Part shown: in pieces, positions 36,121 to 45,591 of the stretch | Layout: every line of letters starts with the position of its first letter | Position numbering within the stretch: position 1 is the stretch's first letter | Assembly (NCBI GenBank): GCA_031629035.1 | Contig: JAVLUG010000009.1 | Location: forward strand, 1 to 64,000 | Length of the DNA stretch: 64,000 nucleotides | Source: MVYY01 sp012517575 | Lineage (GTDB): Bacteria > Bacteroidota > Bacteroidia > Bacteroidales > Paludibacteraceae | Direction of reading: 5' to 3' | The notes under the pieces: model-generated | What the model was told of the DNA's origin: nothing | Seen by the model: only the letters and a program-made list of their open reading frames with translations | Databases searched by the model: none | Position numbers and translations under genes: made by a program

Positions 36121-36624
36121 TTACATTTCTTCTTCGAGGTCTTCTTCTTCATTTTCCATATCGAAAACAAAAAGCTGACGGCGGAAAATTTCGTCAAGTG
36201 AAATCTGAAAAGTTTCCGTATGTGCCACACCGGGTATAAGTGTCAATTTTTCGAGAATAATCTGTAATAAATGTCGGTTGTCTTTTGCATAAATTTTTAT
36301 AAACATGGAATATTTTCCTGTAGCATAATGGCATTCAACAATTTCTGGAATTTTTTTCAAGTCCTCCACCACAGGTTTAAACATTTTAATGTCGCTTAAA
36401 ATAATCCCAATATAAGCGCAAGTTTGAAATCCAACCTTATAGGTATCTATCACAAACTCAGAACCTTTAATAATGCCAAGATTGCGAAGTTTTTGTATGC
36501 GCTGATGGATAGCTGCTCCGGAAACATTACATTCGCGTGCTACTTCGAGAAAAGGAATTCGAGCATCTTGTGAAATCAATTGCAAAATTTTGCGGTCCAG
36601 TCTATCAATTTGATGTTGTGCCAT
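36121..36624 (-). CDS. Lrp/AsnC family transcriptional regulator
   Basis: 167 residues. N-terminal helix-turn-helix (LDRKILQLISQDARIPFLEV, GAAIHQRIQKLRNLGIIKGS), then the Lrp ligand-binding domain (IVECHYATGKYSMFIKIYAK). The C-terminus has an extra tail with an acidic run (MENEEEDLEEEM). It probably senses an amino acid, but target genes and ligand are unknown; neither neighbour is an obvious target. Promoter element TACATTTG at 36673-36680. Confidence 0.92.
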   Translation of the reverse strand: MAQHQIDRLDRKILQLISQDARIPFLEVARECNVSGAAIHQRIQKLRNLGIIKGSEFVIDTYKVGFQTCAYIGIILSDIKMFKPVVEDLKKIPEIVECHYATGKYSMFIKIYAKDNRHLLQIILEKLTLIPGVAHTETFQISLDEIFRRQLFVFDMENEEEDLEEEM

Positions 36625-36672
36625 AACTTAATCTTTAAGCTCAGAAATAAATAATTAAAAATTTTTCCTTTG

Positions 36673-36680
36673 CAAATGTA
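36673..36680 (-). promoter_or_regulatory. Promoter -7 element of the Lrp-type gene
   Basis: On the minus strand TACATTTG matches TAnnTTTG, 49 nt before the ATG. The -33 side is only T-rich. Confidence 0.5.
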
Positions 36681-36727
36681 TTTAATTTATTTGAATTCTC
36701 TAAATTTTTTCTACAAATTGATAGTAA

Positions 36728-36761
36728 AAATTAAAAATATTCATCTTTTCTGTATTTTTCT
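36728..36761. repeat. 34-bp direct repeat, left copy, beyond porP
   Basis: Matches 44472-44505 at 33 of 34 positions, in the same orientation; the last 25 bases are identical and include ATTCATCTTTTCTG. This copy is non-coding, about 100 bp downstream of the PorP gene. The other copy is the end of the rsgA coding sequence. Together they bracket the porP/SprB-like operon. Confidence 0.85.
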
Positions 36762-36794
36762 CAGAAGAAAATTGTAATTTTTTTCTGAGAAAAA
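36755..36794. repeat. 12-bp inverted repeat at the inner edge of the left direct repeat
   Basis: TTTTTCTCAGAA (36755-36766) and TTCTGAGAAAAA (36783-36794) are perfect reverse complements with a 16-nt loop. It overlaps the inner end of the direct repeat. It lacks the T-run expected of a terminator for the minus-strand porP gene. Confidence 0.75.
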
Positions 36795-36862
36795 TAATTC
36801 TTATTGCATCGTAAACCTTTTCTTTAATCTTATTAGGCGAAATGTTGGTAAAAATTCCGAAT

Positions 36863-37771
36863 TCAATACCAGCAATTGACACATTTGGGTTCGCCTTTGA
36901 TTTTGTATGTTAAAATCAACTCATGTGTGCCGATTGAGTTTCGCCTGATAGCCCCGGCATTATAATCGTAGCTGTAAGAGAGGCGAAAGGCATTGGTCAA
37001 GTCGATTCCAAAAAGGGCTCCAACTTCATGCCATGTACGATAAAACAAGCCCAATTGAAAAGCATTATTTTCGGGTGTCATTTTGAAGAAGCCATTAAAG
37101 TTCAATTCTGCCTGCATCATGTTGCCGTATTGAATAAGACACATCCCTCCGCCAACACTGAAAAAATTTCGAGAATAAGGTTTATAGGAAGCATATAAAA
37201 AATTGGTGTTGTTAAAAAGTTCGCTAAATGAGTAAAACAATGAAAAAATATTTTGCCCTGCCAAACCGATTTTCCAATATTTGTTGTTTAGTTCCACACC
37301 CAGATTGGAATTGAAATTCGATTCAAATTTAAAATGTTCGTATGCCGAAGGATCATCACCATTCGACAAATTAACCTGACTCAAATCGTAGTTCAATCCC
37401 TGATAATTAATTGTCAGGCCCATATTCAAATTCCACGTAGGGTTTAATGTCAGTGCATAAGCGTAGGAAAAATCAACATCATAAGTATTGGTATAACCTA
37501 TTTTATCGGCCATTGCCCTAATTCCTACTTGCGTATGAAAATCGGAAAGGAAAATACTACCATGAGCAAAAAAAGTTGACGGAGAACCCGGAAAATTAAC
37601 CCATTGATTCCTTGCTGCCATGCTTATTTCACCATTATATTGATCGTGAATAGATGCTGGGTTGATATAATAGGTATTATCCCAATAATTGTTTACCCGA
37701 ATATTCGACTGACAAAATAAAGCGACTACTCCAAAAACGGAAAAAAACAAAATCAGAAACCGTCTTTTCAT
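36863..37771 (-). CDS. PorP/SprF family type IX secretion membrane protein
   Basis: 302 residues: signal peptide (RRFLILFFSVFGVVALFCQ), then an outer-membrane barrel of the PorP/SprF family. The conserved start of the mature part (NNYWDNTYYINPASIHDQYNG, AARNQWVNFPGSPSTF) is clear. Family members attach type B (CHU_C) cargo proteins of the type IX system to the cell surface and are often encoded directly after the cargo. Here it follows the 2,186-residue cargo gene by 10 nt, which fits that pairing. The C-terminus ends GEPKCVNCWY instead of a typical barrel Phe. Confidence 0.88.
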   Translation of the reverse strand: MKRRFLILFFSVFGVVALFCQSNIRVNNYWDNTYYINPASIHDQYNGEISMAARNQWVNFPGSPSTFFAHGSIFLSDFHTQVGIRAMADKIGYTNTYDVDFSYAYALTLNPTWNLNMGLTINYQGLNYDLSQVNLSNGDDPSAYEHFKFESNFNSNLGVELNNKYWKIGLAGQNIFSLFYSFSELFNNTNFLYASYKPYSRNFFSVGGGMCLIQYGNMMQAELNFNGFFKMTPENNAFQLGLFYRTWHEVGALFGIDLTNAFRLSYSYDYNAGAIRRNSIGTHELILTYKIKGEPKCVNCWY

Positions 37772-37781
37772 GAAAATTAAT

Positions 37782-40700
37782 TTAGCGAATTACTGTTACA
37801 AAATTTGAAGCCGACTTCAATCCTTCAGGTGTAGCATACATTAAAACATAAAAGTAAGTTCCACCGGTTACCGGTTTTCCCTTGTAAGTACCATCCCATC
37901 CCTCTCTGCCATCAAAAAGCAAGAGCCCGTTTCTATTAAACACTTGAATATGAAATCCTTTCAGTAAAGAATCATTTTTTCCATCTCCATTGGGGGTAAT
38001 GGTATTTGGCAAAGTTGGTTCTCCAATCCAGATACGTTTAGTAGCATATTCCCGACAACCATTGGGATTGATTACTGTTAAGGTTACTTCATAGTAGCCA
38101 TCCCTTGTAATGGCGTACGTATGTGAAATGTGATTTCCTTGTGTTTTGTCCCCATCTCCAAAATCCCATGAATACATAGAATTGGAGGTTTCTTCTGACC
38201 AAAATTCTATGGTTGGCTGACGATCGGTAACCATTTCCTGATCTGTTTGTATCGTATAATGGAATAAATCGAAATAACTTGCTACGAAAGTTAAAATTGA
38301 ACTGCATCCGGCTTTTGAAGTCCCTTCAACAGAATAAGTTCCCGGTTTGACAATCAATAAATTGTCTGCTGTCGAACCATCATTCCAGCGATAATAATCA
38401 GCACCGGAAACGTGGAGCAACAAGGAATCACCGATACAGAATATTGGTTCTTTATCGAGAGAAAGCACCGGAGGAGCTTCAACAGAAATTGTTGTTTCAT
38501 AAGTCAGTGAACATTCATCATTCTGAACTTTTAATGTTACCTTATAATTTCCGGGTTTTGAAAAATTGTATTGTGGATTTTTTATATTAGAGATTCCACC
38601 GTCGCCAAAATCCCATGAATAGGTATAATCCGGTTTTTCAATCGGAAGCAAGGCATTAAACTGATAAGATCGTTGATTACAGTCAAGAAGCTGATAGCCG
38701 ATACCTTGTTCAGGAATTTGAATATTAACAGAGGCAGTTAATTCACACTGTAATGCATCAGTGATATGAACAAAAGCTAAACCGCTTTGACCGGTTGTCA
38801 TGATTTCATTGTTTGCACCGCTAATTGTTCCACTCGACCACGAAATCTGATAGGGAGGGATTCCTCCGCTGACTGATGCTTGGTTAACTTGGATAGTATT
38901 TTTCGTCGAGCAATCAAATTCTATGTGGCTTGTAACACTCACTTTGAGAGGCGCTTGCCGATGAACGGTATATTGTTCCATCAAATTACATCCCGAAGAA
39001 TCTGTAATTTGAACCGAATAATTTCCTGCCTGTATATTTTCAATATCTTTTGTAATCATTCCGTTTGACCATTCATATTTATATGGGGGTCTGCCTCCTG
39101 TAACTGCAAGTAGAATAGACCCGCTGTTTACGTTTTGACAATCGGTAGCATCCTTAACTTGAGCCAAAACAGACAGAGGTTGTGGCTCTATTATAGTAAA
39201 ACTGCGGATTATGTCACAAGGTTGCGCATCATGAATACGGACCGTATAAACACCAGGTTTTAATTGATTTCTATCTACTCCGGCATTTGGATCATCATCC
39301 CAAGCAAAAGAAACCGGTTGCAGTCCACCTACAAAATTGAGTTTGATACTGCCATCATTGGCACCATAACAACTTATTTGCTTTACTACGGGTTTCACAG
39401 AGAATCGGAATGGTTCAGGAATTGTTACTTGTAATGATTTTTGGCATCCATTCTTATCAGCAACCGTTATATCGTATGTTCCCGGAGAAAGATTTTCCTG
39501 CACCATTCCCTCGCCATAATTGCTCCACTGAACGGAATAAGGTTCAACACCTCCCGAAACGTTGAGTGTAATGGATGCGTTGTCGTCTCCAAAACAAGTA
39601 ATTGCGGTAGAAGTGGCTAAAACAATCAGTTCTTGCGGTTGTGTAATTGTTATGGCGTCAGAAGTTACTGTACAATTTGAAGAATCTCGAACCGTCAAAA
39701 AATAATCTCCCGCTTTAAGGTTGCTTAAATTTTTATTGTTGCTGCTAAAATTTTCAGGTCCTGACCACGAATAGTAATAATCGTAATTCCCAGAAGTTAT
39801 CTCGGCTTTGGTTCCACCTGTAACTTCCACTTCGATACTACCTGTTGCATCCCCATAGCACAATACATCCTTTTTGTTCGAAAGGGAAATGATTAAGGGT
39901 AAAGGTTCAATAATTGTAAATTCCGCCAATTGAGGAGCACATGAATTGCTATCCGTCACAGATACGGCATAAGTTCCTGCTTGGAGTGAAGAAAGATGAT
40001 TGTTACCTGAAAAAGGTATGCCATTCTTTGTCCATGAATAAACATAATTTCCCGTTCCGCCACTCACATTGAAACTAATTTCCCCATCTGCATTGCCATA
40101 GCAACTCACATTTTTCTGATATTTCTCGGAAATCTTAATTTTTTCAGGTTCTATGATTGAATATGTTGCTTGATAAGGGCAACCTCCTGCATCCAATACT
40201 TGTACTTGATAATTACCTGCCGATAAATTTGAAATAATTGCATTGTGGGAAGTGAATCCGTTGGGCCCGCTCCATGTAATTTGATAAGGATCACCTGTAG
40301 CAAAAGGAACACCGCCAGTAATTGTGAGTTGTATCATTCCATCATTTGCACCATTGCAGGTAATGTTGTGAACATTTGCTTCAATATGAGCAGCCGGATA
40401 TACTGTAACTGAAATCTTGAACTCTGTGCCATCACAATCCTTGGCTGAAGGTTTGACCGTATAGGTTACAATAGCAGTGGAAGTCGTTATATTGGTTAAA
40501 GTTTGACTTATTTCTGTTTGAGGCATTGACTGACTACTTGCACCTGTAATTGACCCTACAGGAGAAACAATTGGTTCAGACCATGTATAAGTTGTACCGA
40601 GTGGAACAATATTGCCGACGGAATTCTCCGGAATAGCGTTGAAACTTTCACCACTGCAAACAGAAACAATAAGATCAGAGATTACAGGAAATTGATTGAC

Positions 40701-43700
40701 CGTTACTGCTGCAGGATTGGAAATCAGTTCAGAACATCCTCCAGAAGAAAAAGAAATTGCACAATAATAATACATTGTTCCAACTTCAGTTGTAGAAGGA
40801 AAGAAAACAGAATCGGTTGCAGCCGGAATTAATGTTCCACCGGTGTTTGAATTTGAAGTGTTTGAAAACCATTGATAGGAAGGAATTCCTACTCCATTTT
40901 TCCACGAAACAAACAATTTTGGTGATGTTTCATTTTTACAAACCACAAACGATGAAGGTTGTTTAATAATAGAAGGGCCTTCTCTAACAATTACTTGTGA
41001 AGTGTTACTAACAGCATTGCATCCCGGTCCATTGGGCTGCGTAATTTCACAATAGTAATATAAAGTTCCGGTAGTAGCTGTAGAGGGAATAAATATGCTA
41101 TCAGTAGCATTTAGAATTTTTGTTCCACCGGTATTGCTGTTTGTTGTATTTTGAAACCATTGAAAAGCGTAGTTTCCTATTCCTCCAGTAACTTTTACGC
41201 TTAAGTTTTCAGCTGTTGAATTTTGACAAATGGTTTGCGATGCTAAAGGTTGTTGCGCAATGGATGGGTCGGGTATAACTTCAACCTTTGCCGTTTCACT
41301 TGTAACAAGGTTACAATTACTACCTGAAAAAGTAATCATAACATAGTAGAAAAAAGTTCCAGTAGAGGTAAACACCGGAGGCATGAATATAGAATCGTTT
41401 GCGCCAGAGATGGCTGTTCCTCCAATATTGGAATCTACATTATTACTGTACCACTGATAGGATGGACCAGCACCACCACTGTATTTTACCTTGAGTGGCT
41501 GAGGCAAACTGCCTCCAATACAAACTTTTTGCGGAATAAGTGGTTGTTGAGTTATTTCAGGAAAAGGATTGACGGTTACTGTGGCAATATCTGAAATTAT
41601 ATTTCTGCAATAACCCGATGAAAATTTTATGACACAATAATAATAAGTTGTTCCAATGGTTGAAGTTAATGGGATATAAACAGAATCAACTGCTCCGGGT
41701 ATAGAATCTCCACCTGAAATGGATTTTATGCTATTGGAATACCATTGGATGGAATAAGATCCTTCTCCTTTCGAGAAAGAAACCGTTAAAGGTTCTGCTT
41801 CTCCATCTTTACAAAGAACACTGGAAACAGGTTGTTTTGTAAAATAGGGACGAGGATAAACGTTGATGACATATCTGACAGTATCTCCTGTACAAGTTCC
41901 AATTTTTGGAGTAATATAATATGTAACAGTTCCAGTTACATCAGCAGTAGTAAATATATTTTGTGCAGGAATAGTATCACCAGTTCCTGAAGACGTAAAT
42001 CCTGTAACACCTGTAGTAGCTTGCGCTGTCCACGAAAAATTGGTTCCCTGAACAGTGGAAGTTAGTAGTACAGGTTGAGACTGGTCGCCTGAACAAATGG
42101 TTTGGCTTAATTCGGTATTTGTAATTTGAGGAACAACATTTACTTTGAAGGTTTTTGTTGTAGTTGTATTGCCACAATCATTTTTTACTGTTAATGAAAC
42201 GATATAGGTTCCCGGCGATGAATAAGTGATTTTTCCAGGAGTCATGGCTGTGGAAGTAGCAGGTGTTCCTCCGGGGAAGCTCCATTCATAAGTAACTGAA
42301 TCGGTAGTAGGGATGCAGGTTTGAATATCTGCAGTAGGATTTATTTCGGCACTGCCACAATAATCTGGAATATCGTTAATGGAAACAATTGGTGGTTGTG
42401 TAACGGTTACTTCCTGACTGTAAGTTTGAACCGAACAGTTTGAATAAACAAACAACCTTAACGTGTAAATTCCCGGATTGTTAAAAGTGATATGTGGATT
42501 TTTTGATGAAGACGAAGTACCATCTACATATGTGTAAGAAGAAGCATTTCCGCAATTGGCAGGCTGATAACTTATACTCCAATTGTATGATGGCCTATTG
42601 CACAATTGTGTCGTATCGGTTGTGTTGTTCACTTTTACAGTAAAAGGAGCACAACCCTTATTATTATCCAAAGTAAAAGTTGGAGCAACTACCGGCTCTA
42701 CGCAAATGGTCTGTGTGGTGTCGCTTGCTCCGCAACGATTGGCAATTTTAATTTTGATGGTATAGTTACCTGGATTTGCAAATCTTAGAATGACATTATC
42801 ACTCCCAGAAATCCATGAGTTATATTGTTCATCCGTCAAACCACGTGTGTCTCCCAATGAGCCACTCACTACTGTTACACCTTCGTTTGGAGAAATAGAC
42901 CATACAAATTTATCTCCTGAAGTACATCCTGAACTTGATGCCACATATCCTCTTCTTGAAGTGTTTTGTATTGAGAAATCGGTATTTACACAAGTAAAAT
43001 TATTAGCATTGAAATTTGCTTCAGGAGGAATGGAAACATAAATTGGAGTAACAGCAGATGAAGTTCCTGAAGGACTGCAAGGATTTGTAGCAGTCATACT
43101 GACCATAAATGAATTGGAATAATAATTTCTCCCATCATAACTATATGTTCCACAAGAACCGTTCGTAAAAGTATGAGTTATTTCGGTACGGGTATTGTCA
43201 TAAAAAACTTCAGAAGGTGTTCCATCGTTAAATGAAATCGTATAGATGGTACCGGGCGGATTATTTTGAATATTGGCAATTGGAAAAGTCAACTGTTCAT
43301 TTACACAAATATCCGTATTTCCCGGACTAAGAATGCCACCTGCAGGATTGGAGCCAACAAATATTTTATACTCTTTGGTTACAGAACAACCATTTTGTCC
43401 TTGAACAGTATATTTCAATGTAGTCATTCCCAAATTATAGGTGTGTTTCAACATTGACCAAGTGGATCCAGTAAAAAGTGACGAACCATCTCCCCAATCT
43501 ATTATATAACTTACAATACTGGGATTGTTTTCATTAGGATTGGTGAATACAAATTCAGTGGCTACATTACTACAAGATATAAAAGTAACTTGCCCAGCTA
43601 ATGTATCACTTTCTACGGACACATTCAATTTTGGATCGGGATGCTGAGATAAAGTAATGGTTTTTTCTTTTGAATTGGTGCAGGCAGTCAAATTATCAGT

Positions 43701-44342
43701 TACGGTTAGTTTTACTGTAAAAGTTTGAGTGCCGTTTCCTATTGCCGTCATAAATATATGATGTGCTACACTATCGGTTGAAGTAGTATTGTCACCAAAT
43801 TCCCAATTAAAAGAATAATCAGCGCCGGCAGGTAAGTTGATGGGAGTAAATGTGATGTTTTCTCCTGCACAATTTTCGTTAGAAAATGTAAAATCGACTG
43901 TTGGAGGTTGACCTATTGTAATGGTAACTTCCTGATTAGAGATATTTTGAGTGATTGGCACAGCATCGGAAACACTTATCAACGTATATTTGAAAGTTCC
44001 TGTTGCATTGGTCGGAACGTTTAAAATTGCTGAATTTCCACTAACCGATGTGATGGTTTGAAGATAGCCATTATTGATTTTGTAGGAAAAAGTGTAAGGA
44101 GGTGTCCCATTTGCTCCTGTAAAGGTAATGATGGGTGATGTAGTATTAATGCAAGCACCTGGTTTATTTGCTGTAATCGTTGCAGAAAGTGAATTATCAT
44201 TGGTAACCCGATTTAATGAAAATGTGTTTTTTCGATACAGAAAATTTCCGGGAGGTTCACTATATTGACAAGCCGCAAATGAATGGAAAGAAAAAAATAT
44301 CATTTCCGATAATATCAAAAATAGATGAAGATATTTTTTCAT
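37782..44342 (-). CDS. Giant surface protein with PKD, Ig-like and SprB repeats and type IX C-terminal signal
   Basis: 2,186 residues. Signal peptide in the first ~24. The order is: several PKD and Ig-like domains (~45-800); four related ~95-residue Ig-like repeats (~830-1220), each with QW(Y/F)xN, a GG turn, a DS(I/V)xxP strand and YYY(C/V); seven SprB-type repeats (~1325-1870) with CxGxxDGxIxLxVxGG, a central Trp-Ser and LxxGxYxVxVxDxxxC; two PKD domains (WDFGDG); and a gliding-motility-type CHU_C domain from ~2105 (LPNTITPNGDGKND, FNRNGLLLFDG, TYFYVLMY). The C-terminal domain is the type B secretion signal of the type IX system. Probably a surface adhesin or filament, exported and attached with the help of the downstream PorP. 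The core type IX genes are elsewhere. Confidence 0.9.
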   Translation of the reverse strand: MKKYLHLFLILSEMIFFSFHSFAACQYSEPPGNFLYRKNTFSLNRVTNDNSLSATITANKPGACINTTSPIITFTGANGTPPYTFSYKINNGYLQTITSVSGNSAILNVPTNATGTFKYTLISVSDAVPITQNISNQEVTITIGQPPTVDFTFSNENCAGENITFTPINLPAGADYSFNWEFGDNTTSTDSVAHHIFMTAIGNGTQTFTVKLTVTDNLTACTNSKEKTITLSQHPDPKLNVSVESDTLAGQVTFISCSNVATEFVFTNPNENNPSIVSYIIDWGDGSSLFTGSTWSMLKHTYNLGMTTLKYTVQGQNGCSVTKEYKIFVGSNPAGGILSPGNTDICVNEQLTFPIANIQNNPPGTIYTISFNDGTPSEVFYDNTRTEITHTFTNGSCGTYSYDGRNYYSNSFMVSMTATNPCSPSGTSSAVTPIYVSIPPEANFNANNFTCVNTDFSIQNTSRRGYVASSSGCTSGDKFVWSISPNEGVTVVSGSLGDTRGLTDEQYNSWISGSDNVILRFANPGNYTIKIKIANRCGASDTTQTICVEPVVAPTFTLDNNKGCAPFTVKVNNTTDTTQLCNRPSYNWSISYQPANCGNASSYTYVDGTSSSSKNPHITFNNPGIYTLRLFVYSNCSVQTYSQEVTVTQPPIVSINDIPDYCGSAEINPTADIQTCIPTTDSVTYEWSFPGGTPATSTAMTPGKITYSSPGTYIVSLTVKNDCGNTTTTKTFKVNVVPQITNTELSQTICSGDQSQPVLLTSTVQGTNFSWTAQATTGVTGFTSSGTGDTIPAQNIFTTADVTGTVTYYITPKIGTCTGDTVRYVINVYPRPYFTKQPVSSVLCKDGEAEPLTVSFSKGEGSYSIQWYSNSIKSISGGDSIPGAVDSVYIPLTSTIGTTYYYCVIKFSSGYCRNIISDIATVTVNPFPEITQQPLIPQKVCIGGSLPQPLKVKYSGGAGPSYQWYSNNVDSNIGGTAISGANDSIFMPPVFTSTGTFFYYVMITFSGSNCNLVTSETAKVEVIPDPSIAQQPLASQTICQNSTAENLSVKVTGGIGNYAFQWFQNTTNSNTGGTKILNATDSIFIPSTATTGTLYYYCEITQPNGPGCNAVSNTSQVIVREGPSIIKQPSSFVVCKNETSPKLFVSWKNGVGIPSYQWFSNTSNSNTGGTLIPAATDSVFFPSTTEVGTMYYYCAISFSSGGCSELISNPAAVTVNQFPVISDLIVSVCSGESFNAIPENSVGNIVPLGTTYTWSEPIVSPVGSITGASSQSMPQTEISQTLTNITTSTAIVTYTVKPSAKDCDGTEFKISVTVYPAAHIEANVHNITCNGANDGMIQLTITGGVPFATGDPYQITWSGPNGFTSHNAIISNLSAGNYQVQVLDAGGCPYQATYSIIEPEKIKISEKYQKNVSCYGNADGEISFNVSGGTGNYVYSWTKNGIPFSGNNHLSSLQAGTYAVSVTDSNSCAPQLAEFTIIEPLPLIISLSNKKDVLCYGDATGSIEVEVTGGTKAEITSGNYDYYYSWSGPENFSSNNKNLSNLKAGDYFLTVRDSSNCTVTSDAITITQPQELIVLATSTAITCFGDDNASITLNVSGGVEPYSVQWSNYGEGMVQENLSPGTYDITVADKNGCQKSLQVTIPEPFRFSVKPVVKQISCYGANDGSIKLNFVGGLQPVSFAWDDDPNAGVDRNQLKPGVYTVRIHDAQPCDIIRSFTIIEPQPLSVLAQVKDATDCQNVNSGSILLAVTGGRPPYKYEWSNGMITKDIENIQAGNYSVQITDSSGCNLMEQYTVHRQAPLKVSVTSHIEFDCSTKNTIQVNQASVSGGIPPYQISWSSGTISGANNEIMTTGQSGLAFVHITDALQCELTASVNIQIPEQGIGYQLLDCNQRSYQFNALLPIEKPDYTYSWDFGDGGISNIKNPQYNFSKPGNYKVTLKVQNDECSLTYETTISVEAPPVLSLDKEPIFCIGDSLLLHVSGADYYRWNDGSTADNLLIVKPGTYSVEGTSKAGCSSILTFVASYFDLFHYTIQTDQEMVTDRQPTIEFWSEETSNSMYSWDFGDGDKTQGNHISHTYAITRDGYYEVTLTVINPNGCREYATKRIWIGEPTLPNTITPNGDGKNDSLLKGFHIQVFNRNGLLLFDGREGWDGTYKGKPVTGGTYFYVLMYATPEGLKSASNFVTVIR

Positions 44343-44398
44343 TAATGGTAATTAATTGTATTTCATGGTATTATTTTAAATTCTAAAATATATTTTCC

Positions 44399-44418
44399 TA
44401 CCAAAATACATTTTGGTA
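44399..44418. promoter_or_regulatory. Operator-like perfect palindrome upstream of the giant surface protein gene
   Basis: TACCAAAAT (44399-44407), two bases, then ATTTTGGTA (44410-44418): perfect 9-bp arms, 57-76 bp upstream of the start codon. The minus strand reads TATTTTG inside it, one T short of the -7 consensus, so it may overlap the promoter. Confidence 0.5.
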
Positions 44419-44471
44419 AAATTAGTGAAATTATTAAAAAGGGGAAAAGAAATTTTGTAAATATTTTGCAG

Positions 44472-44505
44472 AAATTAAAGATATTCATCTTTTCTGTATT
44501 TTTCT
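44472..44505. repeat. 34-bp direct repeat, right copy, at the 3' end of rsgA
   Basis: Partner of 36728-36761, differing only at one base (G at 44480 against A). On the minus strand it encodes the last residues of RsgA (EKYRKDEYL and the stop). Confidence 0.85.
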
Positions 44506-45413
44506 GCATGGCAATCTTCCAAAACGCTCAAATAACTTTGATAACGTGACCAACTGATTTGTCCTTTTTCCACAGCTTCTCTCACCGCACATTCCGGTTC
44601 CTGTATATGCAGGCAGTTATCATATTTACACTGCGAGGAAATCTTAAAAATTTCCTTAAAGTAATGATCTACTTCCGATTCTTCAATGTCGATCAAACCA
44701 AATCCCTTGATACCCGGTGTGTCAATAAGATAACCCCCATCCGGCAACCGATACATTTCAGAAAAGGTAGTAGTATGCATTCCCTTATTGTGATAGAACG
44801 ATATGTCGGCTGTTTTGGCCAATGCTTCCGGATTAAGTGCGTTGAGTAATGATGATTTGCCAACTCCCGAATTACCTGACAAAAGCACTGTTTTGCCGAT
44901 AAAAAAATTTTTTATTACCGAAAGATTTTCTCCTGTTAAGGCAGAGGTTTTAAAGACGGGATATCCAATATTTTCGTAAAGATAAACAATTGCTTCCAAA
45001 TACTCTGCATCCTCTTCTCCATAGAGATCCGTTTTATTGATGATCAGACAAGCAGGAACATTATATGCTTCAGTTACTGCCAAAAAACGGTCGATAAAGA
45101 CGGTAGAAGTTTCAGGATAATTTAATGTAATGACCAGAGCTGCCATATCAAGATTTGCCGCCAGAATGCTGAATTCTTTTGATAAATTGGACGCACGACG
45201 AATAATATAATTTTTTCTGTCGCATATCTTGTAAATCAGACCAATTCCATCTTTGTTTTTTTCAAATTCCACGCGATCGCCAACTGCAATCGGATTGGTG
45301 CTTCGAATACCTTTCAAACGAAAATTTCCCTTGATTTTACATTCTATACGTTCATTTTCATCGGTTTGAACCAGATACCAACTGCCGGTGCTTTTTACGA
45401 CGGTGCCCAACAT
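44475..45413 (-). CDS. rsgA: Ribosome small subunit-dependent GTPase A
   Basis: Circularly permuted GTPase for late 30S ribosome maturation; 312 residues. An OB-fold N-terminus (~1-70), the permuted GTPase with NKTD (G4) before GNSGVGKSSLLN (G1), then DTPGIKGFG (G3), and the C-terminal zinc knuckle CKYDNCLHIQEPEC. It follows pyrH-frr but is separated from them by a strong terminator, so it has its own promoter. Its 3' end is duplicated at 36728-36761. Confidence 0.97.
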   Translation of the reverse strand: MLGTVVKSTGSWYLVQTDENERIECKIKGNFRLKGIRSTNPIAVGDRVEFEKNKDGIGLIYKICDRKNYIIRRASNLSKEFSILAANLDMAALVITLNYPETSTVFIDRFLAVTEAYNVPACLIINKTDLYGEEDAEYLEAIVYLYENIGYPVFKTSALTGENLSVIKNFFIGKTVLLSGNSGVGKSSLLNALNPEALAKTADISFYHNKGMHTTTFSEMYRLPDGGYLIDTPGIKGFGLIDIEESEVDHYFKEIFKISSQCKYDNCLHIQEPECAVREAVEKGQISWSRYQSYLSVLEDCHAEKYRKDEYL

Positions 45414-45509
45414 TACATATTCACCTTAAATTTATATTTACAACCTCCTTAATAGTTCTGGAATTACTGTGTCGAAAAAAAATGCCAGTCTTCTATTTTT
45501 AAATTTTTT

Positions 45510-45568
45510 TATAAAAAGAATTGATAAAACTTGATTCTTATTCATGTCGAAAGCAAGTTTTATCAATT
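45510..45568 (-). terminator. Terminator of the pyrH-frr operon
   Basis: AATTGATAAAACTTG (45519-45533) and CAAGTTTTATCAATT (45554-45568) form a perfect 15-bp stem with a 20-nt loop. On the minus strand TTCTTTTTAT follows. Low in GC but long. Confidence 0.75.
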
Positions 45569-45591
45569 TTAATTAATTGAAAGAGAGTATT

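Noticed and set aside
36755..36794. A rho-independent terminator after porP
   Set aside because: The stem is A/T-rich and is followed by TACAG on the minus strand, with no T-run.
36728..44505. A complete integrative element between the 34-bp direct repeats
   Set aside because: Only the cargo and PorP genes lie inside; no integrase, transposase or mobilisation gene is present, so only an integration-like footprint is claimed.
45444..45450. AAGGAGG (minus strand) as the ribosome binding site of rsgA
   Set aside because: It lies about 30 nt before the ATG, too far, and other genes of the window do not use Shine-Dalgarno sequences.
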